Positions 8,635 through 17,363 of a DNA stretch of 64,000 nucleotides are shown here, one piece after another. The notes under the pieces are model-generated. The model was not told where the DNA came from. It searched no databases and saw nothing but the letters and a program-made list of their open reading frames with translations. The DNA is from Brevibacterium marinum. GTDB lineage: Bacteria > Actinomycetota > Actinomycetes > Actinomycetales > Brevibacteriaceae. The translations under genes were made by a program, and so were the position numbers. The DNA lies in contig NZ_JAATJN010000001.1 in assembly GCF_011927955.1 (NCBI RefSeq), positions 3,658,001 through 3,722,000 of the forward strand, in the 5' to 3' direction. Every line of letters begins with the position of its first letter. Positions within the stretch are counted from its first letter, which is position 1.

Positions 8635-9846
8635 GTGACCGAGACGTCGCCGGACCAGAACGTGCCCGTCGCCGCCGATGCGGCGAGCATCGACCGAGAC
8701 AACTGGCAGGATGCCGACAATGTCCGCTGGTCGTTCCAGCACGTCGATCAGGTGCTGCCCACGACTCCGATCTCCCGTGGGACCGGACCTGTGGCCGAAC
8801 TTCCTGTCGACCTGCAGGACCTCGGCTCGGTCGAGGTTCCGAAGACCGAGTTCTCCGGGGCCCGCAGCGTCCGCAGCGTCATCGAGGCCAGCAGCACCGA
8901 TGCGTGGATGGTCATGCACAACGGAACGGTGCTCACCGAGGAGTACTTCTCCACGATGCGGCCGGAGACCGAGCACCTGCTGATGTCGGTCAGCAAATCC
9001 CTGGTCGGCACGGTCGCCGGTGTGCTCGTCGGAGCGGGAGACCTCGATCCGAGCCGACTGGTCACCGACTACGTCCCCGAGCTCGCCTCCTCGGGCTATG
9101 CCGGAGCCACGGTTCGCCACATCCTCGATATGCGCTCGGGAATCAGGTTCTCCGAGAACTACCTCGACCCCGAGTCCGAAGTCCGGCAGATCGAGGAGGC
9201 GATCGGCTGGTCGGAGACGAAACCCGCGGGCCGGGCGACGGGGATGTATGAGTTCCTCACCACGCTTGAGGCGAAGTCCGCGCACGGCGGCGTCTACGAG
9301 TACCGCTCGTGCGAGTCCGATGTCCTCGGTTGGGTGTGCGAGAAGATCGCGGGCGAGAGCATGCAGACCCTCATGTCTCGTGTGCTGTGGTCGCGCATCG
9401 GTGCCGAACGCGATGCGCTCATCGCCGCGGACCAGTACGGCGTTGGCATGTTCGACGGCGGCATCAACACCACCCTGCGCGACCTCGCACGATTCGGCTA
9501 CCTCTATTCGAACCGAGGAGTCTCGCTCACCGGTGAGCAGGTGGCACCGACATCCTGGATCGGCGACACTCTCACCGGCGACACCGACTCGAGGCAGGCC
9601 TTCGCGGACGGTCCCGACGACAATCGCATGCCCGGCGGGATGTATCGCAACCAATTCTGGTTCCCGTTTCCGGACTCGCATGCCTTTCTCGCACTGGGCA
9701 TCCATGGTCAGATGATCTACATGAATCCGGGGGCCAACTTCGTCGGCGTCAAGCTCTCCAGCTGGGGCCTGCCCCAGGATGCGGGCAAGCTGTTCCCGAC
9801 CATCCGGGCCTTCGACGCCCTGGCGAAGGCGGTCACGATCGATTGA
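8635..9846 (+). CDS. Serine hydrolase, beta-lactamase/NylB-like family
   Basis: A 403-residue penicillin-recognising-fold hydrolase. The catalytic SxxK box is SVSK (in LLMSVSKSLVG, near residue 120). The Tyr element is YEYRSCESD, and HGQMIY stands where the KTG box lies. This pattern resembles 6-aminohexanoate-dimer hydrolase and related esterases/amidases. No signal peptide is visible, so it is probably cytosolic. The GTG at 8635 follows AGGTGGAG. It may work with the upstream ATP-grasp protein, the one making and the other cleaving an amide or ester; this is inference. Confidence 0.82.
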   Translation: MTETSPDQNVPVAADAASIDRDNWQDADNVRWSFQHVDQVLPTTPISRGTGPVAELPVDLQDLGSVEVPKTEFSGARSVRSVIEASSTDAWMVMHNGTVLTEEYFSTMRPETEHLLMSVSKSLVGTVAGVLVGAGDLDPSRLVTDYVPELASSGYAGATVRHILDMRSGIRFSENYLDPESEVRQIEEAIGWSETKPAGRATGMYEFLTTLEAKSAHGGVYEYRSCESDVLGWVCEKIAGESMQTLMSRVLWSRIGAERDALIAADQYGVGMFDGGINTTLRDLARFGYLYSNRGVSLTGEQVAPTSWIGDTLTGDTDSRQAFADGPDDNRMPGGMYRNQFWFPFPDSHAFLALGIHGQMIYMNPGANFVGVKLSSWGLPQDAGKLFPTIRAFDALAKAVTID

Positions 9847-9898
9847 CCGCGGGTGTGGCTGTCCTCGACCCTGCCGACGCTAGCCGTTCACCGCGTGG

Positions 9899-10036
9899 GC
9901 GCCCCGCTCGAGGTATCGGTGCGCCCCGCTCGAGGTGTCGGTGCGCGCCGTGATTCGGGTGTCGGTGCGCTCCGCCTCGAGTGTCGGTGCGCGCCGCGAT
10001 TCAGGTGTCGGTTCGCGCTGCGATTCAGGTGTCGAT
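9899..10036. repeat. Short tandem repeat, 22/24-bp units, about six copies
   Basis: Units of 22 or 24 bp run head to tail: 9899-9920, 9921-9942, 9943-9966, 9967-9988, 9989-10012, 10013-10036. They share GCGC-CCG near the start and GGTGTCGGT at the end. The last unit contains the final codons and stop of the MFS gene read on the minus strand (ending at 10025). The array therefore looks like repeated duplication of that gene's 3' end, with drift outward. Confidence 0.85.
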
Positions 10037-11251
10037 GCGCACCGTGCGGAACGGTGAGAACCACAGACCGGCCGCTGCCAGTGCGAAGATCCCCGCGGCG
10101 ATGGTCAGTGCGAGTTCTGAGCTCGTGGCGGCAGCGAGGCTTCCGGCCAGCGGTGACACGATGACGACGACGGCGCGGTTCGTCGACCGCATCGTCGTGT
10201 TCGTTCGCGCTTGAAAACCGTCGGGTGTGATCGACTGTCGGTAGGCCATTTCGTGCGAATTGCTCAGACCGATGCCGAACCCGTGCAGGAAGACTCCGAG
10301 GAAGAGGACGGGCACCGGCCCTGCGATGGCCGGTGCTGCCAGCAGGACGAGAGCTCCGCTCGCCGAACACACATGCGCAAGGATGACCGCCCGCCCGTTG
10401 CCCAGCTTCTCACCTGCCCCACGTGAGCTCAGGGCACCGATGATCCCGCCGAAACCGCTGCCGGCCATGACAATCCCGAACCAGAAGGCGTCAATGCCGA
10501 TGTCGTTGAGGAAATAGTCTGCGGTGACGGCGACGAAAACGGCCTGGGCGGCGAACCACACATGGGTCCATACGGCGAGGTCGCGGAGGCTCGGAGTCGA
10601 ATACACCCATTTCAGTCCGGCTCCTATCTCTCTGCGCAGGCTCGGACGTGCGGAATCATCGACGCGAGCGCGTGCAGGCTCCTCGACGCGCAGTGCGGAG
10701 ACGACGACCGCTGAGAACAGAAACGTGCCCACGTTGACGAGCATGGCCAGCGGTGCCGCTATGACCGCCAGCAGCGCACCACCGAGGGCCGGTCCCGCCG
10801 TCTCCGCTGCGGCATTGGTCCCGTCGATCCGGGCATGGGCGGACTGCAGGCTCCGTGACGGAATGAGTCGGGGCACGAAGGCCTGCGAGGCACTGTCGTT
10901 GACGAGAGTCGCGGTCCCCAGGAGTGCTGCGAGCAGCAGCAGTGTGACCAGGTTGAGCAGGTCGCCGATCCACAGCACCGGAATCGCACTCAGCAGCAAC
11001 GCACGGACGAGGTCGCTTGCGATCATGACAGGTCGGCGGCGGACGCGATCGATGAGCGCACCGAGGACGAGCCCGAAGAGCAGATAGGGGAGCCATCTCG
11101 CGGCATTCATCCAGCCCAAGCCAACGGTTCCCGCGTGCAGGTAGTCGACGACGATGACCTGCAGGGCCAGGAGGGTGATCCAGCTGCCGAAACCCGACAC
11201 GGTTTCGCCCGCCCAGAACCACCGAAAGGCTCGGGGCAGCTGCGCTCTCAT
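10025..11251 (-). CDS. MFS transporter (exporter-like)
   Basis: A 408-residue major facilitator protein with about twelve predicted spans. It starts MRAQLPRAFRWFWAGETVSGFGSWI and has the inter-helix motif GALIDRVRRRPVMIASDLVRA, typical of the MFS_3/DHA3 group of small-molecule exporters. Substrate unknown. It lies 33 bp downstream of an FAD oxidase gene on the same strand, so they may be co-transcribed. Its last codons are part of the tandem repeat array. Confidence 0.87.
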   Translation of the reverse strand: MRAQLPRAFRWFWAGETVSGFGSWITLLALQVIVVDYLHAGTVGLGWMNAARWLPYLLFGLVLGALIDRVRRRPVMIASDLVRALLLSAIPVLWIGDLLNLVTLLLLAALLGTATLVNDSASQAFVPRLIPSRSLQSAHARIDGTNAAAETAGPALGGALLAVIAAPLAMLVNVGTFLFSAVVVSALRVEEPARARVDDSARPSLRREIGAGLKWVYSTPSLRDLAVWTHVWFAAQAVFVAVTADYFLNDIGIDAFWFGIVMAGSGFGGIIGALSSRGAGEKLGNGRAVILAHVCSASGALVLLAAPAIAGPVPVLFLGVFLHGFGIGLSNSHEMAYRQSITPDGFQARTNTTMRSTNRAVVVIVSPLAGSLAAATSSELALTIAAGIFALAAAGLWFSPFRTVRIDT

Positions 11252-11284
11252 GCACCCAGGCTAGCAAGCCTTCGTCCTGCGAGG

Positions 11285-12412
11285 TCACAGACGCAGATGT
11301 GCGATGTCGGAGGCGTCTTCGCCGAGGATCGCTCTGGCCAGCCCGTCACCGATGAGCGGGCCCATCGTCAGGCCACCCGCACCGAAGCCCGAGGCCAGCC
11401 ACAGTCCCTGGGAGCCGGGGACCGCTCCTGCGAACGGCAGCCCGCCCGGACGGGTCGACATGGGCCTGACGCCGACTCTCGTCTCCAGGATCGTCGCGTC
11501 GGCGAGTCCTGGGGCGATCCTCAGAGCGTCGTCTAGCACCTTCTTCTGGCCCGCCGCCGTGGTGCGCACGTCGAATCCGACGCCGTCCTCGCGGGTGGCG
11601 CCGATGACGACTCTGCCCCCGTCGAAAGGAGTGATGTAGTGGTGGTCGAGCGGATGCACCGTCGGCCATGGTGAGGTGTTGGTCCCGCGCAGGCTCAGGT
11701 GCACGAGCTGCCCACGCTGTGGCGTGATCGAGACGGTGTGACCGAGCCGGTCGAGGATCTCGGTGCTGCGCGCCCCACCGGCGATGACGATGGCGTCGAA
11801 GTCCTCCGTCGCCGAGGTGGTTCCCACCGTCCATGTGCCCTCGCTCGTGCTCCCGGCCGGTGCGATGCTTCTGGCGGAGTCGCTCACGAGTGAAGCACCA
11901 TAGGCCTTCGCCCCTGTCAGGACGGCATCGCGCAGGGTGCGCCCGTCGACTCTGCCGCCACCCGTGACGAAGAGCCCGGTCATGTCCGGACCGATCGGCG
12001 GGAAGAGCTCAGCGAGGTTCGCGGAGTCGATGTCGTAGACCTCGCCGGCCACGCTCCCGGCGGCCGCAACCCGACCACGGACGTGCCCGGCCGCCTCGGC
12101 CAGGGCATCGGGGTCGCGGTTGACGACGAGGGCCCCGGATCTGCGGTATCCGAGTTCGGGGATCCCGAGTCCGCTCAGTCGGGCGAGGAAATCGGGGTAG
12201 AAGCTGCCGCCGGCGGCGTAGGTCTCGTAGTAGGCTCCGGTGCTCGTCGAGACCCAGGGCGCGATGATCCCGGCGCTGGCGGCGGTCGCCTGACCGGCCA
12301 TGGCGTCATCGAAGACGGTGACGTCGACGTCACGTGAGGCCAGGCCGAAGGCAACGCCGGCCCCGGCGATTCCGCTGCCGATGACGGCAACCCGAGCAGA
12401 TGTGTCGATCAC
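11285..12412 (-). CDS. FAD-dependent oxidoreductase (DAO family)
   Basis: A 375-residue enzyme of the D-amino acid oxidase/glycine oxidase fold. The N-terminal Rossmann motif is VAVIGSGIAGAGVAFGL. The C-terminal flavin-binding signature is GLWLASGFGAGGLTMGP. VGVRPMSTRPGGLPFAG before it matches the substrate/FAD region of DadA and ThiO relatives. It likely oxidises an amino acid or amine. No thiamine or alanine racemase genes are near, so the substrate is not assigned. Confidence 0.83.
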   Translation of the reverse strand: MIDTSARVAVIGSGIAGAGVAFGLASRDVDVTVFDDAMAGQATAASAGIIAPWVSTSTGAYYETYAAGGSFYPDFLARLSGLGIPELGYRRSGALVVNRDPDALAEAAGHVRGRVAAAGSVAGEVYDIDSANLAELFPPIGPDMTGLFVTGGGRVDGRTLRDAVLTGAKAYGASLVSDSARSIAPAGSTSEGTWTVGTTSATEDFDAIVIAGGARSTEILDRLGHTVSITPQRGQLVHLSLRGTNTSPWPTVHPLDHHYITPFDGGRVVIGATREDGVGFDVRTTAAGQKKVLDDALRIAPGLADATILETRVGVRPMSTRPGGLPFAGAVPGSQGLWLASGFGAGGLTMGPLIGDGLARAILGEDASDIAHLRL

Positions 12413-12533
12413 AGAGTCGCTCCCTGTCGAAGCCGGTGGGTCCCAACCGACACTACGCCCCGCCGACCGTACTTCCTACACCTGCAGCGGGAGGAACAGA
12501 GACTCAAGGGGCGTGGTGCTCACCCGGTCCGTA

Positions 12534-13943
12534 TCAGATCCCGGAATGGGATTCGCTCCGGACCTGGTTGCGGGCCTCGGCCAACATGCCCTCACGAGTG
12601 GCGATCTTCACACGCTCACGACCCTGCGCCTCACCAAGAACCTTCTCCGCCACCTCGACCCGGTGATAACCCTCCCAATCCGCGTAGTCAACGCCCTTGG
12701 ACTCAAGGAGATCGACGATCGAGCCCTCATCCGGATACACAGGCTCAGTCAACACACCCGCGGCACGATCATCAAGAATATGCCCGATCGTCTCCAAAGC
12801 ATCGCCCTTCGTATGCCCGATCAACCCCACCGGACCACGCTTGATCCACCCAGTCGCATACACGCCCTGAACCACATCCGCCTCGGCAGAGGACACCTGA
12901 TCGTCGGAATCGACGACACGACCCTCATGATTCGGAATCACACCCTTACCCGCGTCGAAGGGCAACTGCGGCAACGCGGTACCCGCATACCCCACCGCCC
13001 GGTACACAGCCTCGAACTCCCAGTCGTGGAACGTGCCGGTACCGAGGACCCCACCCGAACCGTCCAGCTCCATCCTTTCCGTGCGCAGACCCATCACACG
13101 ATCCTCCCCGAGAACGGCCACCGGCGCATGAAGGAAGTGCAGATGCAGACGACGCTTAGCCCCGACAGGTTCACGCATCGTGAAGTCAGTCAGCGTCTTC
13201 GCAACCTGCTTAGTCTGATTGCTGGCTTCGATCGCCTCCAACGACCCGTCATCGAACTCAAAATCCTCCGGATAGACGATGAGGTCGACATCCTTGACAT
13301 GCCCCAACTCGCGCAGCTCCAAGGGAGTGAACTTCGCCTGAGCCGGCCCGCGCCTGCCGAACACATGCACATCGGTCACCCGCGATGACTTCAACCCCTC
13401 ATAGACATGATCGGGAATCTCCGTCGTATGGAGATCATCGGGCTGCTTCGACAACACCCGCGCCACATCGAGGGCCACATTGCCATTGCCGATGACAGCA
13501 ACCTTCTCCGCCTCCAAAGGCCACGTCTGGGCCACATCCGGATGCGAGTCATACCAATTGACGAACTCCGCAGCCCCATACGAACCAGGCAGATCCACAC
13601 CAGGAAGACTCAACGAAGCATCGACGAAGCAACCGGTCGAGAAGACCACCGCATCATACCGATCGGTCAACTCCTCCAAGGCGATGTCAACACCGTACTC
13701 CACATTCGAAAACAGACGGATGTCACCCCGATCGAGGACCTTGATCAACGCATTGACGATACCCTTGATCCGCGGATGGTCCGGAGCCACCCCATAGCGG
13801 ACAAGTCCGAACGGAGTCGGCAGACGCTCGAAGAGATCAATACTGATCTCGAAATCACGCTCGGCCTTGGTCAGCAGATCGGCCGCATAGATCCCGGCAG
13901 GGCCGGCACCCACGATAGCCACTCGGAAGGGGTTCGTCGTCAT
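12534..13943 (-). CDS. fprA: Ferredoxin-NADP+ reductase, FprA-type (copy 1)
   Basis: A 469-residue two-domain flavoprotein moving electrons between NADPH and ferredoxin. The FAD Rossmann motif VAIVGAGPAGIYAADLL is at the start, FGLVRYGVAPDH follows, and the NADPH motif VAVIGNGNVALDVARVL is near residue 150. GWIKRGPVGLIGHTK is the conserved C-terminal flavin region. GAGGAGAA precedes the ATG. It lies 60 bp downstream of the ferredoxin gene, at the end of the sulfate assimilation run. Apart from its first and last codons it matches the gene at 31553-32971 base for base. Codons favour T/G thirds (GAT, GGT, TTG) more than neighbours. Confidence 0.95.
   Translation of the reverse strand: MTTNPFRVAIVGAGPAGIYAADLLTKAERDFEISIDLFERLPTPFGLVRYGVAPDHPRIKGIVNALIKVLDRGDIRLFSNVEYGVDIALEELTDRYDAVVFSTGCFVDASLSLPGVDLPGSYGAAEFVNWYDSHPDVAQTWPLEAEKVAVIGNGNVALDVARVLSKQPDDLHTTEIPDHVYEGLKSSRVTDVHVFGRRGPAQAKFTPLELRELGHVKDVDLIVYPEDFEFDDGSLEAIEASNQTKQVAKTLTDFTMREPVGAKRRLHLHFLHAPVAVLGEDRVMGLRTERMELDGSGGVLGTGTFHDWEFEAVYRAVGYAGTALPQLPFDAGKGVIPNHEGRVVDSDDQVSSAEADVVQGVYATGWIKRGPVGLIGHTKGDALETIGHILDDRAAGVLTEPVYPDEGSIVDLLESKGVDYADWEGYHRVEVAEKVLGEAQGRERVKIATREGMLAEARNQVRSESHSGI
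12565..13931. repeat. Long direct repeat, copy A (fprA)
   Basis: This 1,367-bp block recurs at 31596-32962 in the same orientation, offset 19,031 bp. Comparing the two blocks shows no differences. The match begins at TGGTTGCGGG within the 3' end of the gene and stops at CACTCGGAAGGG, 12 bp inside its 5' end. Flanks are unrelated. Confidence 0.95.
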
Positions 13944-14003
13944 GGTTCTCCTCAGTTGTGGGCGGGGAAGCTGTTGTCGGTAATTCAGCCGTTGGCAGGT
14001 GGG

Positions 14004-14333
14004 TCAGCCGTCGTCGGTGTTCTGCGGTGGCAGTGCCGCGATGTAGGGATGGTCTCCGGCGATGACGCCGTGGGCCGCGGCTCCGCCCGGGGACCCGATG
14101 TCGTCGAAGAAGTCGACGTTCGCGGAGTAGTAGGCCTCCCATTCGTCGGGGACATCGTCTTCGTAGAAGATCGCCTCGACGGGGCACACCGGTTCGCAGG
14201 CACCGCAGTCGATGCACTCCTCGGGGTGGATGTAGAGCGAGCGGTTGCCCTCGTAGATGCAGTCGACGGGGCATTCGTCGATGCAGGCCCGGTCCTTCAG
14301 GTCGACACAGGGCTGAGCGATGATGTATGTCAT
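14004..14333 (-). CDS. fdxA: Seven-iron type ferredoxin
   Basis: A 109-residue bacterial ferredoxin. Cysteines in CVDLKDRACIDECPVDC and CIDCGACEPVCPVEAIF give the 3Fe-4S/4Fe-4S pattern of actinobacterial FdxA. The tail IPHEDV-type region appears as FYEDDVPDEWEAYYSANVDFF. It probably feeds the sulfite reductase, since it is embedded in the cys run. Its start overlaps the cobA stop by 4 bp and fprA follows after 60 bp. Confidence 0.94.
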   Translation of the reverse strand: MTYIIAQPCVDLKDRACIDECPVDCIYEGNRSLYIHPEECIDCGACEPVCPVEAIFYEDDVPDEWEAYYSANVDFFDDIGSPGGAAAHGVIAGDHPYIAALPPQNTDDG

Positions 14334-15130
14334 GGATTCCTCATGAGCTGCGGCTCGGCCTCCGAGGCCTCACCGAAGGCTGCGATGGCGTAGGGGCTGT
14401 GGGTCACGACGTCGCCGGCGACGACGATGGCCGGGGAGCGGACTCCTCGACGGGCGGCCTGGGAGGCGATCGTGTGCAGCGTCCCGATCGTCACCCGCTG
14501 TCCCTCGCCGAATCCGTCCTCGATGATCGCGACGGGGCAGTCGCCTCCGCGAGCACCTCGGGCCAGGATCATCGCCGAGTGGGCCAGAGTGCCGATGCCC
14601 ATGAGCACGACGACCGTGTGATCGCGTCCGCCGCCGAGTTCGCTGAGCTGATCGTGGCCGGTGATGACGGTATAGGCGGTGGCCGAGCCTCGATGGGTGA
14701 GCGGGATGCCGGCAACCGCCGGCACCGAGTTCGCGCTGGTGACACCCGGCACGACGTGAACCTCGATGCCGGCGTCATCGCAGTGGGCGACCTCTTCTCC
14801 CCCGCGGCCGAAGACGAAGGGATCTCCGCCCTTGAGCCGAACGACACGACGGCCCAGCCGTGCCTGTTCGACGAGGATCTCGTTGATGCGCGACTGCGGC
14901 ACCGGATGGTGTCCGGGATGTTTGCCGACGTCGATGATCTGGGCGTCGAGGGCTTCGCCGCGTTCGGCTTCGAGCTGGTCGACGATGCTGCGCGCGCCGA
15001 GGCGATCGGCGACGATGACATCGGCCGTCTCCAGTGCACGCAGACCCTTGACGGTGAGCAGTCCCAGATCGCCGGGGCCCGCGCCGATCAGCAGCACACT
15101 GCCAGGTGCCTGGGGCGTGAAGAGACTCAT
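14330..15130 (-). CDS. cobA: Uroporphyrinogen-III C-methyltransferase
   Basis: SUMT transfers two methyl groups from SAM to uroporphyrinogen III to give precorrin-2, the branch to siroheme and cobalamin. The 266-residue product has both family signatures: GAGPGDLGLLTVKGLRAL near residue 17 and VVRLKGGDPFVFGRGGEE near 95. It is the free-standing form without the CysG dehydrogenase/chelatase domain. It overlaps cysN and the ferredoxin gene by 4 bp each, tying siroheme supply to sulfite reductase synthesis. Confidence 0.95.
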   Translation of the reverse strand: MSLFTPQAPGSVLLIGAGPGDLGLLTVKGLRALETADVIVADRLGARSIVDQLEAERGEALDAQIIDVGKHPGHHPVPQSRINEILVEQARLGRRVVRLKGGDPFVFGRGGEEVAHCDDAGIEVHVVPGVTSANSVPAVAGIPLTHRGSATAYTVITGHDQLSELGGGRDHTVVVLMGIGTLAHSAMILARGARGGDCPVAIIEDGFGEGQRVTIGTLHTIASQAARRGVRSPAIVVAGDVVTHSPYAIAAFGEASEAEPQLMRNP

Positions 15131-16455
15131 GTCCGACCTGCTTCCGGAGTGTGGATCCCGGCAGCCACGGTCGCCCCCGACTGAGCATCGATGATGAGGA
15201 AGCCCCCGGATCGACCGTGCTCACGAAAGTCCGCGAGCGGAAGCGGGGAGGCCAGCTTGAACTCGGCGAACCCGATGTCATTGCCGGCCAGCACCTCGGC
15301 GTCCTCGGTCTGCGAGGTCTGCAGGTTCTGCTTGGATCTGATCGTGACGATCCCCTTGACCGTCATCGTTCCGGCCTTGACGAGCACCCGATCGCGGCTG
15401 CGCAGTCCCTCCGCGGTGAACGGGAAGACCTCGGCGCACACCGTCTTGCGCGGCTGGGGCAGTGAGCCCGCCGCGGCCAGGACGGTGCCGCGTGCGGTGT
15501 CGATGTCATCGGCGAGCCGCAGCGCCACCGACAGCGGCGCACCCGCGCTGTCCAAGGGCCCGTCCGCGGTGTCGATTCCCACGACCGTGGTCCTCACCCC
15601 GGCCGGGTGCACATCGATCTCGTCGCCGAGGTGGATCCTCCCGGACGTCACCTGACCGGTCACCGCCCGGTAGTCCCGGTACTCGTCGGGTTCGAGGCCC
15701 GGTGCCAGGCCGCCCTGCGGGCGCAGGACCGACTGCACGTCGAGGCGGAAGGGCTCAAGGTCGGCCGTGTCCTCCTCCTTGCTGGGCAGGGTCTCGAGGA
15801 GTTCGAGCAGGGCCGGGCCGGTGTACCAGGGGGTGTTCGCCGAGGTGGCCGCGACGTTGTCGCCGGACAGTGCGGAGACCGGTATGAGGTGAGGTGTGTC
15901 GAGTCCGATCTCTCCGCTCAGCGCTTCGATCTCCGCCTCGACCTCGGCGTAGGCGAGGTGGTCGTAGTCGAGGAGATCGATCTTGTTGATCGCGAGGATG
16001 ACGTGCTGGATGCCCAGGCGTTGGACGACCGTGAGATGGCGGCGGGTCTGCTCGGTGGCTCCGGCGCGGGCGTCGATGAGGACGACCACTGCGTCGGCGG
16101 TCGTGGCCCCGGTGACCATGTTGCGTGTGTACTGGACGTGTCCGGGGCAGTCGGCGAGGATGAACGACCTCTTGTCGGTCGCGAAATAGCGGTAGGCGAC
16201 GTCGATCGTGATGCCCTGTTCGCGTTCGGCCCGCAGGCCGTCGGTGAGCAGGGCGAAGTCGAACTCTCCCCCGACGAATCCGCGTTCCGCACTGGTGCGC
16301 GTCACGGCTTCGAGCTGGTCGGCGAGGATCGCCTTGGAATCGTGGAGCAGGCGGCCCACGAGGGTGGATTTGCCGTCATCGACGGATCCGGCGGTGGCGA
16401 AGCGCAGCAGGGTCTTCGTGGCTGTCGCGGCGGTGGTGTCGGGTGTCGTCGTCAT
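15127..16455 (-). CDS. cysN: Sulfate adenylyltransferase subunit 1
   Basis: The GTPase subunit of ATP sulfurylase, 442 residues. G motifs are in order: AGSVDDGKSTLVGRLL, DCPGHVQYTRNM and AINKIDLLDY. The ATG at 16453-16455 overlaps the cysD stop by one base (TGATG); the open frame continues upstream but through cysD in another frame. No CysC (APS kinase) domain is fused, which agrees with an APS rather than PAPS reductase downstream in the pathway. Confidence 0.95.
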   Translation of the reverse strand: MTTTPDTTAATATKTLLRFATAGSVDDGKSTLVGRLLHDSKAILADQLEAVTRTSAERGFVGGEFDFALLTDGLRAEREQGITIDVAYRYFATDKRSFILADCPGHVQYTRNMVTGATTADAVVVLIDARAGATEQTRRHLTVVQRLGIQHVILAINKIDLLDYDHLAYAEVEAEIEALSGEIGLDTPHLIPVSALSGDNVAATSANTPWYTGPALLELLETLPSKEEDTADLEPFRLDVQSVLRPQGGLAPGLEPDEYRDYRAVTGQVTSGRIHLGDEIDVHPAGVRTTVVGIDTADGPLDSAGAPLSVALRLADDIDTARGTVLAAAGSLPQPRKTVCAEVFPFTAEGLRSRDRVLVKAGTMTVKGIVTIRSKQNLQTSQTEDAEVLAGNDIGFAEFKLASPLPLADFREHGRSGGFLIIDAQSGATVAAGIHTPEAGRT

Positions 16456-17363
16456 CAGAAGTATCCGTCCTTCTTTCGGTCCTCCATCGCCGCTGCCGAG
16501 ATCCGGTCGTCGGCGCGGGTGGCTCCGCGTTCTGTCACGGTGGTCACTGCCACCTCGGCGAGGACGGAGGCGATGTCGCCCGCCTCCGATTCCACGGCGC
16601 CCGTGCAGCTCATGTCGCCGACAGTGCGGTAGCGCACGGACTTGCTGACCACGGGTTCCTCGGGCCGCGGGACCGAGAACTCGCCTGTGGCCCACCACAT
16701 TCCGTCCCGGTTGAAGACTTCGCGTTCGCGGGCGTAGTAGAGGTCGGGAAGTGCGATGTCCTCCCGTTCGATGTAGCTCCACACGTCGAGTTCGGTGAAG
16801 TTCGAGATCGGGAACACGCGGACGTGTTGGCCGTTCACATGTCGGCCGTTGTAGATGTTCCACAGTTCGGGGCGCTGATTGCTCGGATCCCACTGCCCGA
16901 ATTCGTCGCGCAGGGACAGGATGCGCTCCTTGGCGCGAGCCTTGTCCTCATCCCGGCGGGCTCCGCCGAACACTGCGTCGTAGCCGCCTGCGGCGATCGC
17001 GTCGATGAGCGGCCCCGTCTGCAGGGTGTTGCGGGTGCCGTCGGCACGTTCGCGCAGGCGTCCGTCGTCGATGTAGTCCTGGACCTTGGCCACGCTCAGG
17101 TCGATGCCGTAGCGGGCGGCCGTCTCGTCGCGGAACTTGAGGATCTCGGGGAAGTTGTGGCCGGTGTCGACGTGGAGGAGCCCGAAGGGGATCTTCGCCG
17201 GCCAGAAGGCCTTCGCCGCGAGGTGCAGAACCGTGACGGAGTCCTTGCCGCCGGAGAACAGCAGCACGGGCTTCTCGAATTCGGCGGCGACCTCGCGGAT
17301 GATGTGGATCGCTTCGGATTCGAGGACGTCGAGGGTGGACAGGGGTGCGTGATCGATGCTCAT
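16455..17363 (-). CDS. cysD: Sulfate adenylyltransferase subunit 2
   Basis: The catalytic subunit making APS from ATP and sulfate, 302 residues. The PP-loop is LLFSGGKDSVTVLHLA near residue 40, followed by LLHVDTGHNFPEI, and FGGARRDEDKARAKER appears later. The start at 17361-17363 (MSIDHAP) makes an ATGA overlap with cysH; a start five codons earlier is possible but would overlap more. Confidence 0.95.
   Translation of the reverse strand: MSIDHAPLSTLDVLESEAIHIIREVAAEFEKPVLLFSGGKDSVTVLHLAAKAFWPAKIPFGLLHVDTGHNFPEILKFRDETAARYGIDLSVAKVQDYIDDGRLRERADGTRNTLQTGPLIDAIAAGGYDAVFGGARRDEDKARAKERILSLRDEFGQWDPSNQRPELWNIYNGRHVNGQHVRVFPISNFTELDVWSYIEREDIALPDLYYAREREVFNRDGMWWATGEFSVPRPEEPVVSKSVRYRTVGDMSCTGAVESEAGDIASVLAEVAVTTVTERGATRADDRISAAAMEDRKKDGYF

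Noticed and set aside
9899..10036. Possible CRISPR array
   Set aside because: The units are contiguous and only 22-24 bp long, with no unique spacers and no cas genes; the last unit is part of a gene's 3' end.
12300..13388. Plus-strand open frames across fprA, seen in both copies
   Set aside because: They are antisense shadows of the minus-strand reductase. Their identity in the two copies follows from the DNA duplication and does not show coding.
15127..16893. CysN with a 146-residue N-terminal extension
   Set aside because: The extra part is the cysD gene read in another frame; the TGATG junction gives the proper start.
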